64,000 bases of DNA. Origin: Puccinia triticina. Taxonomy: Eukaryota > Basidiomycota > Pucciniomycetes > Pucciniales > Pucciniaceae. The stretch is taken from NCBI RefSeq assembly GCF_026914185.1, contig NC_070558.1, positions 6,147,501 to 6,211,500 of the forward strand, in the 5' to 3' direction. Under the pieces are notes generated by a model that did not search any database, had not been told where the DNA came from, and was given only the letters and a program-made list of their open reading frames with translations. Of this stretch, positions 11,927 to 23,396 are shown in pieces (the stretch's first letter is position 1; every line of letters starts with the position of its first letter). Made by a program: the position numbers and the translations under genes.

Positions 11927-13962
11927 TCAAGGAAACTTATCTGGATTGGGGTCTCTGTATGGTTTCACTAAGCTGGCAGGGAATGTAGGATGTTTCCTGC
12001 TGAACTCTTCAGTCAGTATTACTTCTACAGCATTCTTTCCATGTAAAGCTTTCACAAGGAATGGTCCAGTAAAGGAGTCTCTCATCTTCTTAGGGCCAGA
12101 CAAGTTGTTGAAGTTTGCTGTGGATATCAGGACTTTATCCAACTTTAAAGGATGGTTCTTTGTGAATCTTGTCCCATCTTTCCTTGTTGTAAGAGGTAGC
12201 TTCTGTTATGCATTGTTCAGTATGTTTCCTTGCTTTCTCATAGATTTTTCCATAAGCAAAAGCAGTAGGATGTGCTTTCTCATAGATTTTTCCATAAGCA
12301 AGAGCAGTAGGATGAATGTCTACAGATTCTTGTTTCAAGAAGTTTCTGGGAAGGTTTGGGATCCAGCCTTTTTCAGGATAGCAGGAGGTTTTCCGGTGGT
12401 TGAATGTATACTTGTGCAGTATGCTAGCTCAAGAATTGGTAGAAGAGAAACCTAGTAATGAGTATATCCATCATTGTCTTTGAATTCCAGTCCATAGGCA
12501 CAAAACCTCCTGATCATATCTTCAAGTGTTTGGATCATCCTTTCAGCTAGACCATCAGTCTGGGGGTGGTAAGCAGTAGAAAAGGAGAGTTTTGTTCCTA
12601 GCATACTATGCAAACCAGTTCAGAATTAAGATTTGAATTTGGGATCTCTCTCAGAGATGGGATGCCAGTTCTAGGCATTACTCTGTTCCAAAACAGTATG
12701 GCAGTGTCCATGGCAGAATAATCCTTGAAGCAGGGCACAAATATTGGGGTATTAGAGTATCTTTCTACTATTACCAGTCAAGCATTGAAGCTAGCAGCTG
12801 CTCCAGGAGACAAAGAAGTCACCCAATTCATTTTAATCACATCCCGTGGCTTGGAAGGTTCTTCTAGTTTCATGAGCAGCCCAAATCTCTTTCCTGCAGC
12901 TTTATTGGCTTTCTGAAATCCATCAGAAGAAGAGCGATATTCACCAGCATCTTGTCTCCAGTGAGCCCACCAAGCAGTATCAGCTACTTTCTCTGAAGTC
13001 CTGTCTTAAGAAAGATGACCAGAGTAGACACTATCATGGCATTCATGCAAGATGGTGTTGATGCTTTCTTTATCAGCCAAAACTAAGACAGAGTTATTCT
13101 TTTCTCTGAAGTAGATGAGGCCATCAAGGAGAGAGAATCTTCCTTCATCATATTGCTTCCCCCATGGTTCCTGCAGAGAGTTCTTTAATTGGAAATCCTT
13201 AGCATCTTTCACCAAGAGCTCAGACAAGCTGACAGTGTTTTTATCCTGTTGATATCCCTCTCTAACCGTGTCAAAAAATTCATTTTTGAAGGTAGAGACA
13301 TGGATGCCTATGATTGGAAATCTATCATCATCTTTGTCCTCAGGGTCATAAGCTGGGTTACTTGGATCATTTGGCAAAACCCATCTGCTGAGTCCATCTG
13401 CATTTTTGTGAATATTCCCATCTTTGTGGATTATAGTCATATTGCCTCTATATTCTTGGATAGCTATCTGCTACCTGAGCATGTGTCTGTTGGGATTCTT
13501 CATGTTCAGCAAGGATCTCAAAGCTGTGCAGTCAGTTACAACATGCAAAACACTGTGATCCAAGTAGTAATGGAGTTTCTCAAAGGCCCAAACTAGGCAC
13601 AAACATTCAAGCTGGCTAGCACCATATCTTGTCTCACAATAATCCTTTAGTTGCCTGGCTATGAAAACAATAGGTCCTTTTTTTCTTACTCCATCAATGA
13701 CTTGGACTTAATGTAAAGCAGCACCTAGGCCAGTCATGTTAGCATCTACATACAGTGTGAAAGGATGGGCCCAGTCAGGGAATAATAGCAAGGGAGGAGT
13801 GGTCAGCTTTTCTTTCAACAAGTTGTAGGCTACAGCTACCCTATGATGAGTCATCTCATATATGACATCAATCCTAGTCAACTCAGTCAGCCGCTTTGCT
13901 ATCTCAGCAAACTCCTCAATGTGCTGTCTATAGTAACCAGCAAACCCAAGGAAGGATTGCAT
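11927..13962 (-). pseudogene. Gypsy-2: decayed Ty3/gypsy pol fragment, related to Gypsy-3
   Basis: Minus-strand frames in broken order read as the 3' part of a chromovirus-type pol. 13,708-13,962 is the RT/RNase H junction ([31 protein letters not shown]). 13,006-13,440 is the end of RNase H ([11 protein letters not shown]) and the integrase zinc finger ([11 protein letters not shown]). 11,927-12,338 is the integrase C-terminal region ([17 protein letters not shown]). Each block aligns closely with the Gypsy-3 polyprotein at 39.4-42.4 kb. The integrase core at about 12,440-13,000 is too broken to read continuously. RT catalytic motifs, Gag and LTRs are not present or not recognisable. Confidence 0.85.
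12232..12315. repeat. 42-bp tandem duplication inside Gypsy-2 pol
   Basis: Two adjacent copies begin at 12,232 and 12,274 (GCTTTCTCATAGATTTTTCC...). The length is 14 codons. On the coding (minus) strand it duplicates the peptide HPTALAYGKIYEKA within the integrase C-terminal region without breaking the frame. Confidence 0.9.
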
Positions 13963-14054
13963 TTCTTTCCTACTACTAGGTACGTTACGCGTAGCACAAC
14001 TGCCCTTTGTTGTTCATACTCACCACCTGCAGGTGAGATTTGGTGAAAGAGTGG

Positions 14055-14150
14055 TTTCAGAATCTGTCCGTTGAACTGGGTGAGTGTTTTCAGAATCTGT
14101 CCGTTGAACTGGGTGAGTGGTTTCAGAATCTGTCTGGTGAACACACCAGG
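14055..14150. repeat. 33-bp tandem repeat, three units
   Basis: Units start at 14,055, 14,088 and 14,121 with TTTCAGAATCTGTCCGTTGA; the third is slightly diverged. Each unit is 11 codons and keeps the minus-strand frame open (NGQILKPLTQF-type peptide). It lies just upstream of the readable Gypsy-2 RT segment in element orientation. Confidence 0.85.
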
Positions 14151-15342
14151 GGATTACATATTCTTACATACAAGTGAAACTACATATGAAGCAATATCAG
14201 CATGGAGAAACTTTCCAACTGGCTGGAAAGCCACTGAATGGTGCGCTGACAAGAGAGGCTGGAAAAACAAGGCCGGCAAGGCTCAGCACATGTGACACCA
14301 TTTTTGCTCACGCACTTGCTCTTCAGTGGAGTTTTCAGCTGCAAAAAGATGTGCATTGATTGGGGATTTCAAGTAACCGGCATGGTTGTGGGGCCGCGGG
14401 GTGTCAGCGGGCCATAATCCATCCAAAGAAGGTGCAAAGGGAGTGGGTTGTCTATGATGGGCGATGAATAGTCCAACATGGAGACGGTCCTCTGGGAACT
14501 GCGCAGCTGTCTTGCATGCCAAGCAATCAAAGCACCACGCAATGTGACACTCAATTGGTCCAGCCAGATATGTACTACCGGTAGGGCTACCTCACCTGCC
14601 TCATCAATGGGACAGCAGGGAGTCTCTATGTATTCAAGGTCCAGAGACTGGTAAATATATTGCGGTGGCTTTAGATTCCTTGGCCATTGTCAATTCTGAT
14701 TGCGGTGGCTTTAATTCCTTGGCCATTGTCAATTTGGAGGTACTGCTGTGTACAGGTCTGCTATTGTCTTGCTGTGCCCTGGCACACATTGTGATGGTTA
14801 CAAAAAAGTCAAGGCAGCAGAACAAACTGGGGACACATTTTCCTCTGTGAATTCTTAGAACAAGTCAAAACTCAATAGAACTTGAGTTAAACAAAAAAAT
14901 GAACAGGAGTAGTTAAACAAAAAATGACCAGGAAGATTGTGCAAGGGAGGGAGAGAGTTCAAAGAAGGTGAGGCAAAAATCTAGATCCAGAATTGTACAT
15001 GAAAAGAGTAGAAAGAGCCTATGGACAGAATTTTGAGTAATCACAATAATTTGTATTCAGCACTGTAAGTATAAGGGTAGGACCTAATATAGGTCAGCAG
15101 GGGATCATGAAAACAGTCAATTGGGTTTTGATCATAGGCTTTTGACTACATCAACAATATTGGTTTCTTCTAAGCAAATATTCAGTAGGGTATTTGAAAG
15201 GATTAACTGACAAGCTGCCTCTTAATAGATTTCTGCCGTGGTAATGAGAAGCAGCGCTTCTGGAAGAAGGATATCTGAAATAGAATTGATCAAGTTTACA
15301 TTCCCAAAATATTGCTCCTGCAGGAATTGACCCACATGAAAA
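14151..15342. other. Region without a recognisable gene; short repeats
   Basis: No supported gene. A diverged tandem duplication of about 41 bp lies at 14,658-14,740 (TTGCGGTGGCTTTA...CCTTGGCCATTGTCAATT twice). A short A-rich doublet (GTTAAACAAAAAA...) is at about 14,887-14,930. The segment directly abuts the target duplication of Copia-1. Confidence 0.55.
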
Positions 15343-15535
15343 TAATAGAGCACAAACAACAGACAGATGAATAATATTGGTAACAACAGTTATTATGAAT
15401 GTAAGTACAAGGTATTTATAGGTAGATACAAAAGGTCAGTGCGTACGGAGCACAGTTGAGAAATATGTAATATTATGTAATATTACATAGTAGTACAGGG
15501 TAATCTTGTGTACATAGTTACACCGTGCTACAACA
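15343..15535 (-). repeat. Copia-1 3' LTR
   Basis: About 193 bp, matching 20,272-20,466 over its whole length with scattered changes. Read on the minus strand it begins TGTTGTAGCACGG. It is bounded by the polypurine tract on the internal side (15,536-15,547) and by GAAAA on the outer side. Confidence 0.9.
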
Positions 15536-15547
15536 CTCCCCCACTTG
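15536..15547 (-). other. Copia-1 polypurine tract
   Basis: On the minus strand this reads CAAGTGGGGGAG and directly abuts the TGTTG start of the 3' LTR. A purine tract in this position primes plus-strand DNA synthesis in LTR retroelements. Confidence 0.8.
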
Positions 15548-15685
15548 ACCAACAACGTGAAAGTACCCGGCGGCATCTTGAGCTTCCCCAGTATTTGTCT
15601 CAGGTAGCGTCTCCTTTGGTAGGGGTGATTTAGCGGTTGACACGCCATCCCATCTCTCTGCAAGAATTTTGTTGGTCAGGTTAGG

Positions 15686-16700
15686 TCAAGACAAGATAAA
15701 AACCTTGTCATCCTGTAGTATTGACAGGCCAGCGATGTTGTCTAATCCCGCTGCCCACTTGATTTTGATGGAGTCTTGAAGATGATCCTGAAGTTCCCAA
15801 AGTATCTTCTCATTGGGAGCAGTGATGATCCCATCATCAACATGTATCCATATCGCACCACCATTGGCAGACCCAGATAGGTGTTGGGAGACGGGGTTAC
15901 CAAGATTACAAACTATGGCAATCGGAGTTACATACACATAATCTTATTCATCTCGTAGCTATGCATATCCATATTCACCCTACTTAGCTACTGCGGCTGC
16001 GGCAATGTTGTATGTAGTCTAGCTTGCCACCCGGTACCGGTTCTACTCTTTCCTCAGCAAGAGTTGGACCGATACCGGGTGTGCATAGAGCTGATCAGCA
16101 ACGTGTATCTTATCGTCAGGTTAGTAATTAAACACCAAGAGTTGGACCAATACCAGGTGTGCATAGAGCTGATCAGCGACGTGTATCTTACTGTCAGATT
16201 CACATCCCATCAGTTCTTTATAATAGGCAATAGACACTTGTGTTGTATTAGGACACCTGGTAACCTAGCCCCAAAAGCAATCCGGACAGATGCTGCCACC
16301 AACACCTTGCTGCTTGCCTGGTTCCGTAAAGCGCTTTATTCAACTTGCAGATGTATCCTGACGGTACCTCCAGTCATCTCGGGGCCTCAACCCATATCTC
16401 CTCATCAATTGGGGAGTTGAGGTAAGCTGCAACAAAATCAAATGAATGTACTGGCCAATTCTTAGCAGCCGCTATGGATAGTATCAAACACATAGAAATA
16501 AAGGTTGCGGTTGGTGCAAACGTGCTATTAAAATGTTTGCCTTCAATTTGTGAGTACCCTTTTGCAACATACCAAACTTTGTAACGTATGATTTCCCCAG
16601 AATTATTGAATTTTGTTGTAAAGACCCAAGTTTTGTCTGGGACCAGCAGGACATCCCAGACTCCCAGCTCTTGAAGATTCCCGAGCTATTCTTTTATTGC
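15686..16700 (-). pseudogene. Copia-1 reverse transcriptase remnant, interrupted
   Basis: Read on the minus strand from about 16,700 down, fragments match Copia-2 RT: a WPVHSFDFVAAYLNSPI segment around 16,400-16,450, then KALYGTRQAARCWW around 16,300-16,340. After an interruption, IWIHVDDGIITAP appears at about 15,810-15,860. The YXDD-equivalent box is intact here (VDDG). An unrelated block of roughly 300 bp (about 15,880-16,205), which includes a 78-bp tandem repeat, sits between the two halves of RT. The end of RT and all of RNase H are missing. Confidence 0.8.
16058..16198. repeat. 78-bp tandem duplication within an insertion in Copia-1 RT
   Basis: Copies begin at 16,058 and 16,136 with CAAGAGTTGGACC and run through GTGTGCATAGAGCTGATCAG and a GTGTATCTTA segment. 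They belong to a foreign block that separates two RT motifs of Copia-1. The block itself is unidentified. Confidence 0.85.
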
Positions 16701-16706
16701 CTTGAT

Positions 16707-18473
16707 TCATTCAGCTGCGGCCTTTGATTCCATTGCCTGGTTGTACGTCTTTGGTATGATGTCGTTGGCAGGATTCTTTAGAACTGCCGCAACTAATGCT
16801 TCCTGTTTATCAACCTCCATCTTTTCTGTAAAATCCCCCAACGTGAAACGGTATAACATGCAGTCAAAAGAGCTGTTTGATGGATACACCGGGATTGTGA
16901 TTGCCCCCGCATCGACAGGAACTAGGTTGTGGTCGTTCAGGTCCAGAAAACGAAATAACACCGATTTAACAAAGCAATCCTCACCCGGCAGCCAAAAACA
17001 CCAGCCTTTGCTTTCCTCCAGGCACCCCACAACAGCTCCTTCAACAGATCTGTTATCGAACTTTGACCTCTTCTCCGTCATAATATGGATATACATACGC
17101 CTCGGCCCCAAAAGGTTTCAAAATGTCAAACATTGGTCGCCTATCAAACAACTTTTCATACGGTGTCTGGTCCCCGGAGGCTTTGTTTGGAATCCTGTTA
17201 AGTACCATACCGGCCCACTGAAATGCCAGACCCCAAAATGGCTTAGGTAACCCACTATCCAGTAGTAGAGTGCGCCCCACCTCCTATAATGTCCTATTAA
17301 AACCCTCAATAACCCCGTTCTGGTAATGGTGGTATGCTATTGCCCGCTCCGCCAAGATTCCTTTTGTCTTCAGAAAAGTTGCAAGGTTCCTGCTGTTGAA
17401 TTCCCCTCCGTTATTGGATTGAAGGATCTTAACTTGCCGGTTTGTTGCCCTTTCCAGACGGATGATTGTCTCCATAATCAGTACCGTAGCCTTGTCTTTT
17501 GTGCCTAGCACCTTAACCTTATTGTACCCACTTCCAATATCTCTGATCGTGAGTAAATAGCAACCACCGTTCATGGCTGCCACATCAAACGGTCCACCTA
17601 GATCAACAGTTAATGCTTCAAGCGGCCCAAAAACGTGTCCTTCTTTTTTAAGGGCTGTGACATGTTTGCTCTTGGCAATCCAACATGAGGGGCAATGGAT
17701 TTTCCCCGGCGGGAGTGAAGCAGGCAAACCTTTGCCAACGTTGCAGGCAATCATGCGCCGCAAGACTTGCAGGCTGACATGACAAAATTTCTTGTGCAGG
17801 AACAGAAGATGTTTTTCTGTCTCAGTCAGATGGGGAGCTCTGCAATTCATTTCCCTTGGTTCTGGAACAGATTCGAGAAAAGGTTCCTTGTCAGGGCTAG
17901 AATCCGTCGCGCCAAAGGATGGTTTGCAAGGAACAGTAACAGGTGGAGGTACAACAGTACTAAGGATAGAGACAACAGTATCAGGAGCAAAAGAATGCAC
18001 CACTGCAGGGTTGATAACTGAGAAAGAGGAGTAGGTGTATGGCAAACAGCTGCAGAGAAAAGCAGATTGCGGATGGGAAAGGGAAATACCCACTTGCGGG
18101 TGGAGGGATTCAAGCAACAAGTTGCCCACATAGCGGAATGGTCAAAAAGAAGGAAGCTGTTGCATGACATATCAAAAGAGAAATGGAAACCTTGGAGGCG
18201 TAACAAAGCTGGGGAAATCAGGGTCACATTTGCAAAAGGACAGTAGAGGACCTCCTTAAGGGCCACCCTCTTTCCATTGGGCCCAATAAAATGCATGTCG
18301 CCCTGGGCTGTGATGAATTTAGATTTACCGTCAGTAGCTACTCTTAAGGGAATGGGATGGTCTAAAACAGTAATTTTGAACAGTTCTGACTTGTCACCAG
18401 TCAAGTGATGTGAAGCCTCAGTGTCAAACAGGGTTTCTTGCGGTTTAACTTCTCCAGCACTGTTACCATTCAA
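16707..18473 (-). pseudogene. Copia-1 protease and integrase
   Basis: Overlapping minus-strand frames give a protease region with LFDTEASHHLTGD, where the usual DTG is DTE. A pre-integrase zinc motif (KIHCPSCWIAKSKH) follows, then the DDE core: TVDLGGPFD, then LQSNNGGEF where the second catalytic Asp is Asn (codon 17,413-17,415), then NGVIEGFNRT. Three frames (17,847-18,473; 17,284-18,129; 16,707-17,280) must be combined, so at least two frameshifts separate them. The closest relative in the window is the Copia-2 pol. Confidence 0.88.
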
Positions 18474-18504
18474 GTCTAGGTTGTTGAACGAAGGGCCATG
18501 AGGG

Positions 18505-19582
18505 TCAAAGGCCGGACCAGCTATGCACGCAGAATGACCATGTTGAGCTTAGCTGGGACGGTGATTGGGGGCGTAGCTGGGTCAATAGGAGTCTTGAGGG
18601 CAAGGGAGTGGGATGTGGTTGGGATTTGCCAAGGAATGTTGACGCAGCGGGTAGTAGACAGGTTTTGTGCCGGACGGGGAAAGGATGGGATACAAAGCTT
18701 GGAAAGGGGGTTGAGAAAATCAATGATGGGGGCCATTCGTGGATGGAGGAATCATTCAAAGGACAATTGCTAATGATGTGGCTGGTTTGCTTGCATTTGA
18801 AACATTTGTACTTGCTGTGCTGGGGATTGGTCGCCATGACCTACATGTTATTGTTGTGGCTGACAACAGAAGGCAAACGCTTATGTGGAACGGATGTTGA
18901 ATGGAAGTGAGCTGAAGGACTCAGTGGATCGAACTCAGTGTATTGCAGCAGAGAGTGTCTTCCAAGTTTTCTCAAAGGTGATAGGAGGATGATTGTTGAG
19001 GGAAACCTCCGCATCAACCGATCAATCAAATTCAAAACAAAGGGGGGTGCCAGGTGCAACATTCATATGGATTATGAGAGGAAGGAGATCATCATACAGA
19101 AAGGAAGTCCCCATGCTGTTCAGCTCATCCAACATGCTCTTCATTTCAGTCACCACTCACGCCGGGTTTGTCAAGATGTCAACTGCCACACAACTGAGCT
19201 GTTGAAAGATCCTCATCATCCTTGCCTTGGTAACCCCCGCAAAATGCGCCTTAATTGCCTCCAGGATGTCCCACGCCGTGTTGAGGTCCTGTAATTTGGT
19301 CTTCATGGTTGGGTCAATGACACCCAAGACAATTTGTTGCCCAACACCAACCATCTGCGGGCAAACACAGGTGCCACTGAAAAAATCACTGTTGTCCAGG
19401 AAGCTCTGCCCTATGCCTCCTAAGCTTTGCAACCAAACCATAATATAGTTAGCTCCATCTGCCTGAAGAAAATTGGCTTCCCCAAATTTGTTGATTGCCG
19501 CCTTGACCAGACTATTGACCGCTTGTTGATCCGCAATCAGGGACAAGTCGTCCTCCTCCCTCCTGGCCTGCAAGCCAGCCAC
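18505..19582 (-). pseudogene. Copia-1 Gag
   Basis: The frame at 19,157-19,582 reads as the UBN2/retrotrans_gag-like part of a copia Gag, with the segment MKTKLQDLNTAWDILEAIKA typical of that fold. The frame at 18,505-18,837 carries the zinc knuckle CFKCKQTSHIISNC (CX2CX4HX4C). The two are in different phases. The minus-strand frames above 19,582 toward the 5' LTR are not recognisable and are probably leader. Confidence 0.75.
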
Positions 19583-20260
19583 GTGTTGTCACTGATGGCG
19601 ATGATTGACATGACCATGTGGAATGATTGCTCATTGTTGTCGCGGAGGGAACCAGGAGTGTTGGCATCACAAGGAGAGTGTTGTACTGGCATGTTGAGGT
19701 GGAGAAGGTTGTGCAGAAAGAGGTGGACCGGAAAAAGGGTTGAAAGGAGTGTGATAATGTGGGAAGGTGAGGTGGAATAATAGGAAGTGAAGAAACAGAG
19801 GAAAGAAGGAGGGCGCAAGGTACTTTTATATTGGGAATGTATAGTCTTGATTTGAGAGAAGTAGTAGTAAGAGTGACTACGGATAGAGAGTGCAACCGTC
19901 ACAGAGAGAAAAAATGTGGTCCACGTAATCATTGATGTCACCGAGAGGCTGACTTCCATGGTCACGTTAAAGGCAAGGTTCTTGTGACAAGAAATAAGCG
20001 CAGATGTCGTAATTGATTGAGTCGGAAAAGCAGGGTTTTCAATATAAGGACAACACCTTGAGATATGGATAAACATCCATGGGGATGAGGAAAATAGTTA
20101 TAGATGAAATGAGTTTGGCGGGTATACGGTAAACGGCACCAGAAAATGGGAAGTATCAGACGGCACACAGGCAATGAGAGATGCCACACAGGCTAGTAAA
20201 ATCTTGAAAGTAGAATAAGAGATGAAGTAATCCAAGGTCTTTACACTTGTAAGCAAGAAA

Positions 20261-20271
20261 GGCTCATAACC
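20261..20271 (-). other. Copia-1 primer-binding site
   Basis: On the minus strand the bases right after the 5' LTR read GGTTATGAGCC. This matches the complement of the anticodon stem-loop of initiator tRNA-Met (CTCATAACC, containing the CAU anticodon). Drosophila copia is known to prime from an internal cut in tRNAi-Met. The same word follows the Copia-2 5' LTR and the first TRIM LTR. Confidence 0.8.
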
Positions 20272-20466
20272 TCATAGAGCACGAACAACAAACAGATGAA
20301 TAATATTGGTAACAACAGATATTATGAATGTAAGTACAAGATATTATCTATAGGTCAATACAAAAGGTCAGTGCATACAAAGCACGTTTGAGAAATATGG
20401 AATATTATGTAATATTACATGTAGTATGGGGTAATCTTGTGTGCATAGTTACACCGTACTACAACA
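20272..20466 (-). repeat. Copia-1 5' LTR
   Basis: About 195 bp. It pairs with 15,343-15,535. Shared blocks include ATAATATTGGTAACAACAG and the palindromic AATATTATGTAATATTAC. The differences between the copies, together with the decayed frames, indicate an old insertion. Confidence 0.9.
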
Positions 20467-20512
20467 GAAACAGCAATTTATCCAAGTGTTTTCCATAGAG
20501 GACACCACATTA

Positions 20513-20692
20513 GGGGGGTTCATATTGGCAACTTTGTCACCATTTTTATCACATTTTATCATAACATTTGCACAAATTTTTCAACCATCAGAAAAAGTGG
20601 TTTGCAGAAGAATCTGATGAACTTGTAAAACCTAAAAAGTTTGAATGACAAAATGGATAAAAATGCTGCTAGAAATTCAATGTGATCCCCCC
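20513..20692. mobile_element. 180-bp MITE with TA flanks
   Basis: The ends are inverted repeats: the left end reads GGGGGGTTCATATTG and the right end, reverse-complemented, reads GGGGGGATCACATTG. A weaker match continues inward (CATTTTTATC shared). A TA dinucleotide lies directly outside each end (20,511-20,512 and 20,693-20,694), as in Tc1/mariner-type elements. There is no coding capacity. Confidence 0.7.
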
Positions 20693-20694
20693 TA

Positions 20695-23336
20695 TTGTTG
20701 CAATGGAACTTGAAGAAACTGATTGTGTTTAGCCATCACTGTAGGATCTTGAGCTTTTCCTGGTTGCTTACCAGGAGCGCAGAAGGAGGTGGGCTGAGTC
20801 CAAGGCACGGCAATAGTGCAGACAGCTAGCTGCACAAGAGCGCGGAATCCACCCGCAACAGGACGCCTGTCACGCAGCAGGTGAGGACCAAACCTAGTTA
20901 GTCAAGACTCAACCGGTGTGAAACTCCTGAAAGATCAGGAAAGAGCTGCGAGGGGAAATAGTCAACTACACTACTAATAATGTAGGAGAGGCTACAACAG
21001 GTGCTGGTCTGGCCTCTTGACTAATGCTGATGGAGAAAGAGTTACACTGAGAAAAGGAAAATGGTGTGGCTGATGATTTTTTTTGACTTAGATGACTTTA
21101 ACACTTTATGAGTTTGAGGTGTATCAATCCTACTGAGGGAGAGAGTATAAGTGAGACGGGGGAAAAGCAGAAGCTCTTTGGAGTCACTCTGTAGCAGTGC
21201 TACAAGGATTGAGTGACAGGCATCCAGGATGTGGACGCGCTGTACATGCTAGAGTCTTCCTACTCCGGCCTAGCGCGGCCAGGAGTTAAAGAAACTGACA
21301 CCTCATGCATGTTACATACGAGAGGCGCATCTTATGACACGTTTAGTTTCCTGTTTCATTTATGTTACAACATTTGTACACGTCTCTTACGTCTGTACTC
21401 TTGAGCAGTTCAATGAACCAGATCATTGACAGGGGTACTAACAGTGACAAATAGATAGTGTTGGGGCCAATATTGGCCCAAAACCAAACATCAGACAAAC
21501 AGTGTGGCTCCTGAAACTACCAAACTCACGGTGTTTTAATATACCAATTCATGTGGCCTTCAAGTTTTTTTTTTAGTTTTTTTTTCATTTCAAAGGGGAA
21601 AACAACATGTTTTGATTCTCAGGATATTCAACAGGAAAGAAAAGGGTTTCAGACATGCCCAAGCCTTTTTTTTTTAGAAAGAAACATGTATAATGAGAAA
21701 GAAAAGACACTGTTGGTTTTGTAGAAATACGCACAGAGGCCACTGTTGATTTCACAGAAATAAGCACAGAGGCCAATGGCCAGTACAAGAGATATAGGGA
21801 CAAAAGAGGCAAATATCATTTGGTTGCTAGGTATTTGTCGTGGTTATCAACATTGTCAAACAAGAGGGTCAAGCCAAATCCAAGTATTTCCTTGCAATCA
21901 AGGTCTTTGGGCTTGAAGGCTTGATGAGAAGAGAAGTTGTTCTCAAGCAAAATTTTAACAACCTTGTTCACATCTCAAACGGCAAGGTATTTGACGTAGT
22001 CTCAAATAGTCGCTGGGTTTGGATTGTATATAAATGCAGGATTGGGATTGCTGGAATATTTTGCATTGCTTGCAAGGTATCAGTGTTTGCCTCCAAAGAA
22101 ATCTGCACCTTTTTTGCCGGTGTGAGTAATTGCCACTTGATCAGCAAGCTGGGTGGACCATGAGCTGTCACACCAGGCTTCCCTTCAATCTTCAAAGGAT
22201 AATGTGTCAGATTAAAAAGTTCACCATGTTGCAAAGGAGATCAAATGCAAACTAACCATCAAATTGGCCCATCTTTGAATGACAAACTGAGTCAACAAGG
22301 TGTATTGGTGTAGATTTCTGGGGTTGATATAGACAGGGGAGTATTGATTGTATAGAATGTACTTCAACTTCTTGGCTGGTTTCTTTGGGCTGCTTCTTCT
22401 TTCAACGACTATTGGCCTTTGGGGGAAGAGGGTTTGATTGATCTGGCATGATTTGTTCAATTTCTTCCAACAATGATTCCGACATGGTTCTGATGCTGGA
22501 TGAAGAGAACACGGCCTAGCCTTGAGGGTTTATTGGGGTGGACAGATGGTATGCTTTGACAGGCCGCCTGAGGGGATTTGATGCTGAGCATGATGCATTA
22601 TTTGGCCTAGCAAGCTTGGTGCTCAGCTCTGAGTCCAAGTTTATTTGTGGACTTGGTGCGGGTGAAAGCCTGATTGCTCACAGTTGCTCTCATTTCCGGT
22701 GGAGGAACAGGAAAATATTTTCAAGCTGGTAGCTGTATGGATTTCCAGCTGGCCACCGCTGACGGGGAAACTCTAAAAACAAAAAACAAAACAAAAAACG
22801 GCCCCAATCCAAGCTTTTCTGGAAACACAATATGTAAAAGATGAAATAATGATGAGCAGAAGTAAGAATGTACATAATGAAGATGGGCATTTGGTAATTA
22901 CTACATGAGCTATGAAGGAATGTACTGCTGATTCATATGAAGGGGAAAATGAGTAACAAAGTGATGAAAGATCTGCAGTCCTATGTAGCTATGATACTAA
23001 TGAATGATGTATGTAATAATGCTAAGGATATGTATGAAGAAAATACCTGCCAAAACTATGTATGCCAATAACTTCTGATCCATTTGGAAATCCTAGGTGA
23101 AATGAGTGGGGGTGACTAGGGGTAAAATGGGGTGTAGAATCTGAATATGAAATAATAATGAGGTATTTATGAAGGGTGTATGAGATACAGAAGTGGTGGT
23201 ATGAACAGGAACAGGGTTACCACAAGCTGCCCCAACTTATTGTCTGTCCCCAGACACTTGAGAGGAAAGGGAATGAAGAAGAGAAATTGGGAAGAAAAGA
23301 AATGAGGAAAAGGAGTTAGTCCAATTGAAGGAGGGA
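20695..23336. other. Region without a recognisable gene
   Basis: No frame I can support as a gene. There are runs of T at 21,565-21,590 and 21,668-21,678 and a C/A-rich stretch near 22,770-22,800. Short open frames show no family resemblance. The region is likely old repeat sequence. Confidence 0.5.
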
Positions 23337-23396
23337 AGTCTGTATCCAACCAAAGAGGCCAAGTCCAAGAGGTCCAAATCTAAGGAGGGAAGTCTG
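23337..23396. repeat. Host tandem repeat split by Copia-2, left part
   Basis: The phrase GTCTGTATCCAACCAAAGAG occurs at about 23,338 and again directly after Copia-2 at 29,313, with a further copy near 29,370. The last five bases before the element (GTCTG, 23,392-23,396) are the left target duplication. Copia-2 therefore landed inside a short tandem array. Confidence 0.8.

Larger units (their letters stand above)
15343..20466 (-). mobile_element. Copia-1: decayed Ty1/copia retrotransposon with both LTRs
   Basis: The element is 5.1 kb on the minus strand. LTRs lie at 15,343-15,535 (3' LTR) and 20,272-20,466 (5' LTR). Between them, in element order, are a Gag frame, a zinc knuckle, protease, integrase and part of RT, which is the Ty1/copia order. 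The 5' LTR is followed directly by a primer-binding site and the 3' LTR is preceded by a G-rich polypurine tract. The flanks GAAAA (15,338-15,342) and GAAAC (20,467-20,471) could be a 5-bp target duplication with one change. Stops, frameshifts, loss of the RNase H region and an internal insertion make it inactive. Confidence 0.88.

Noticed and set aside
11913..12455. 180-residue plus-strand frame over Gypsy-2
   Set aside because: It is the antisense of the integrase C-terminal region on the minus strand and is kept open partly by the 42-bp duplication.
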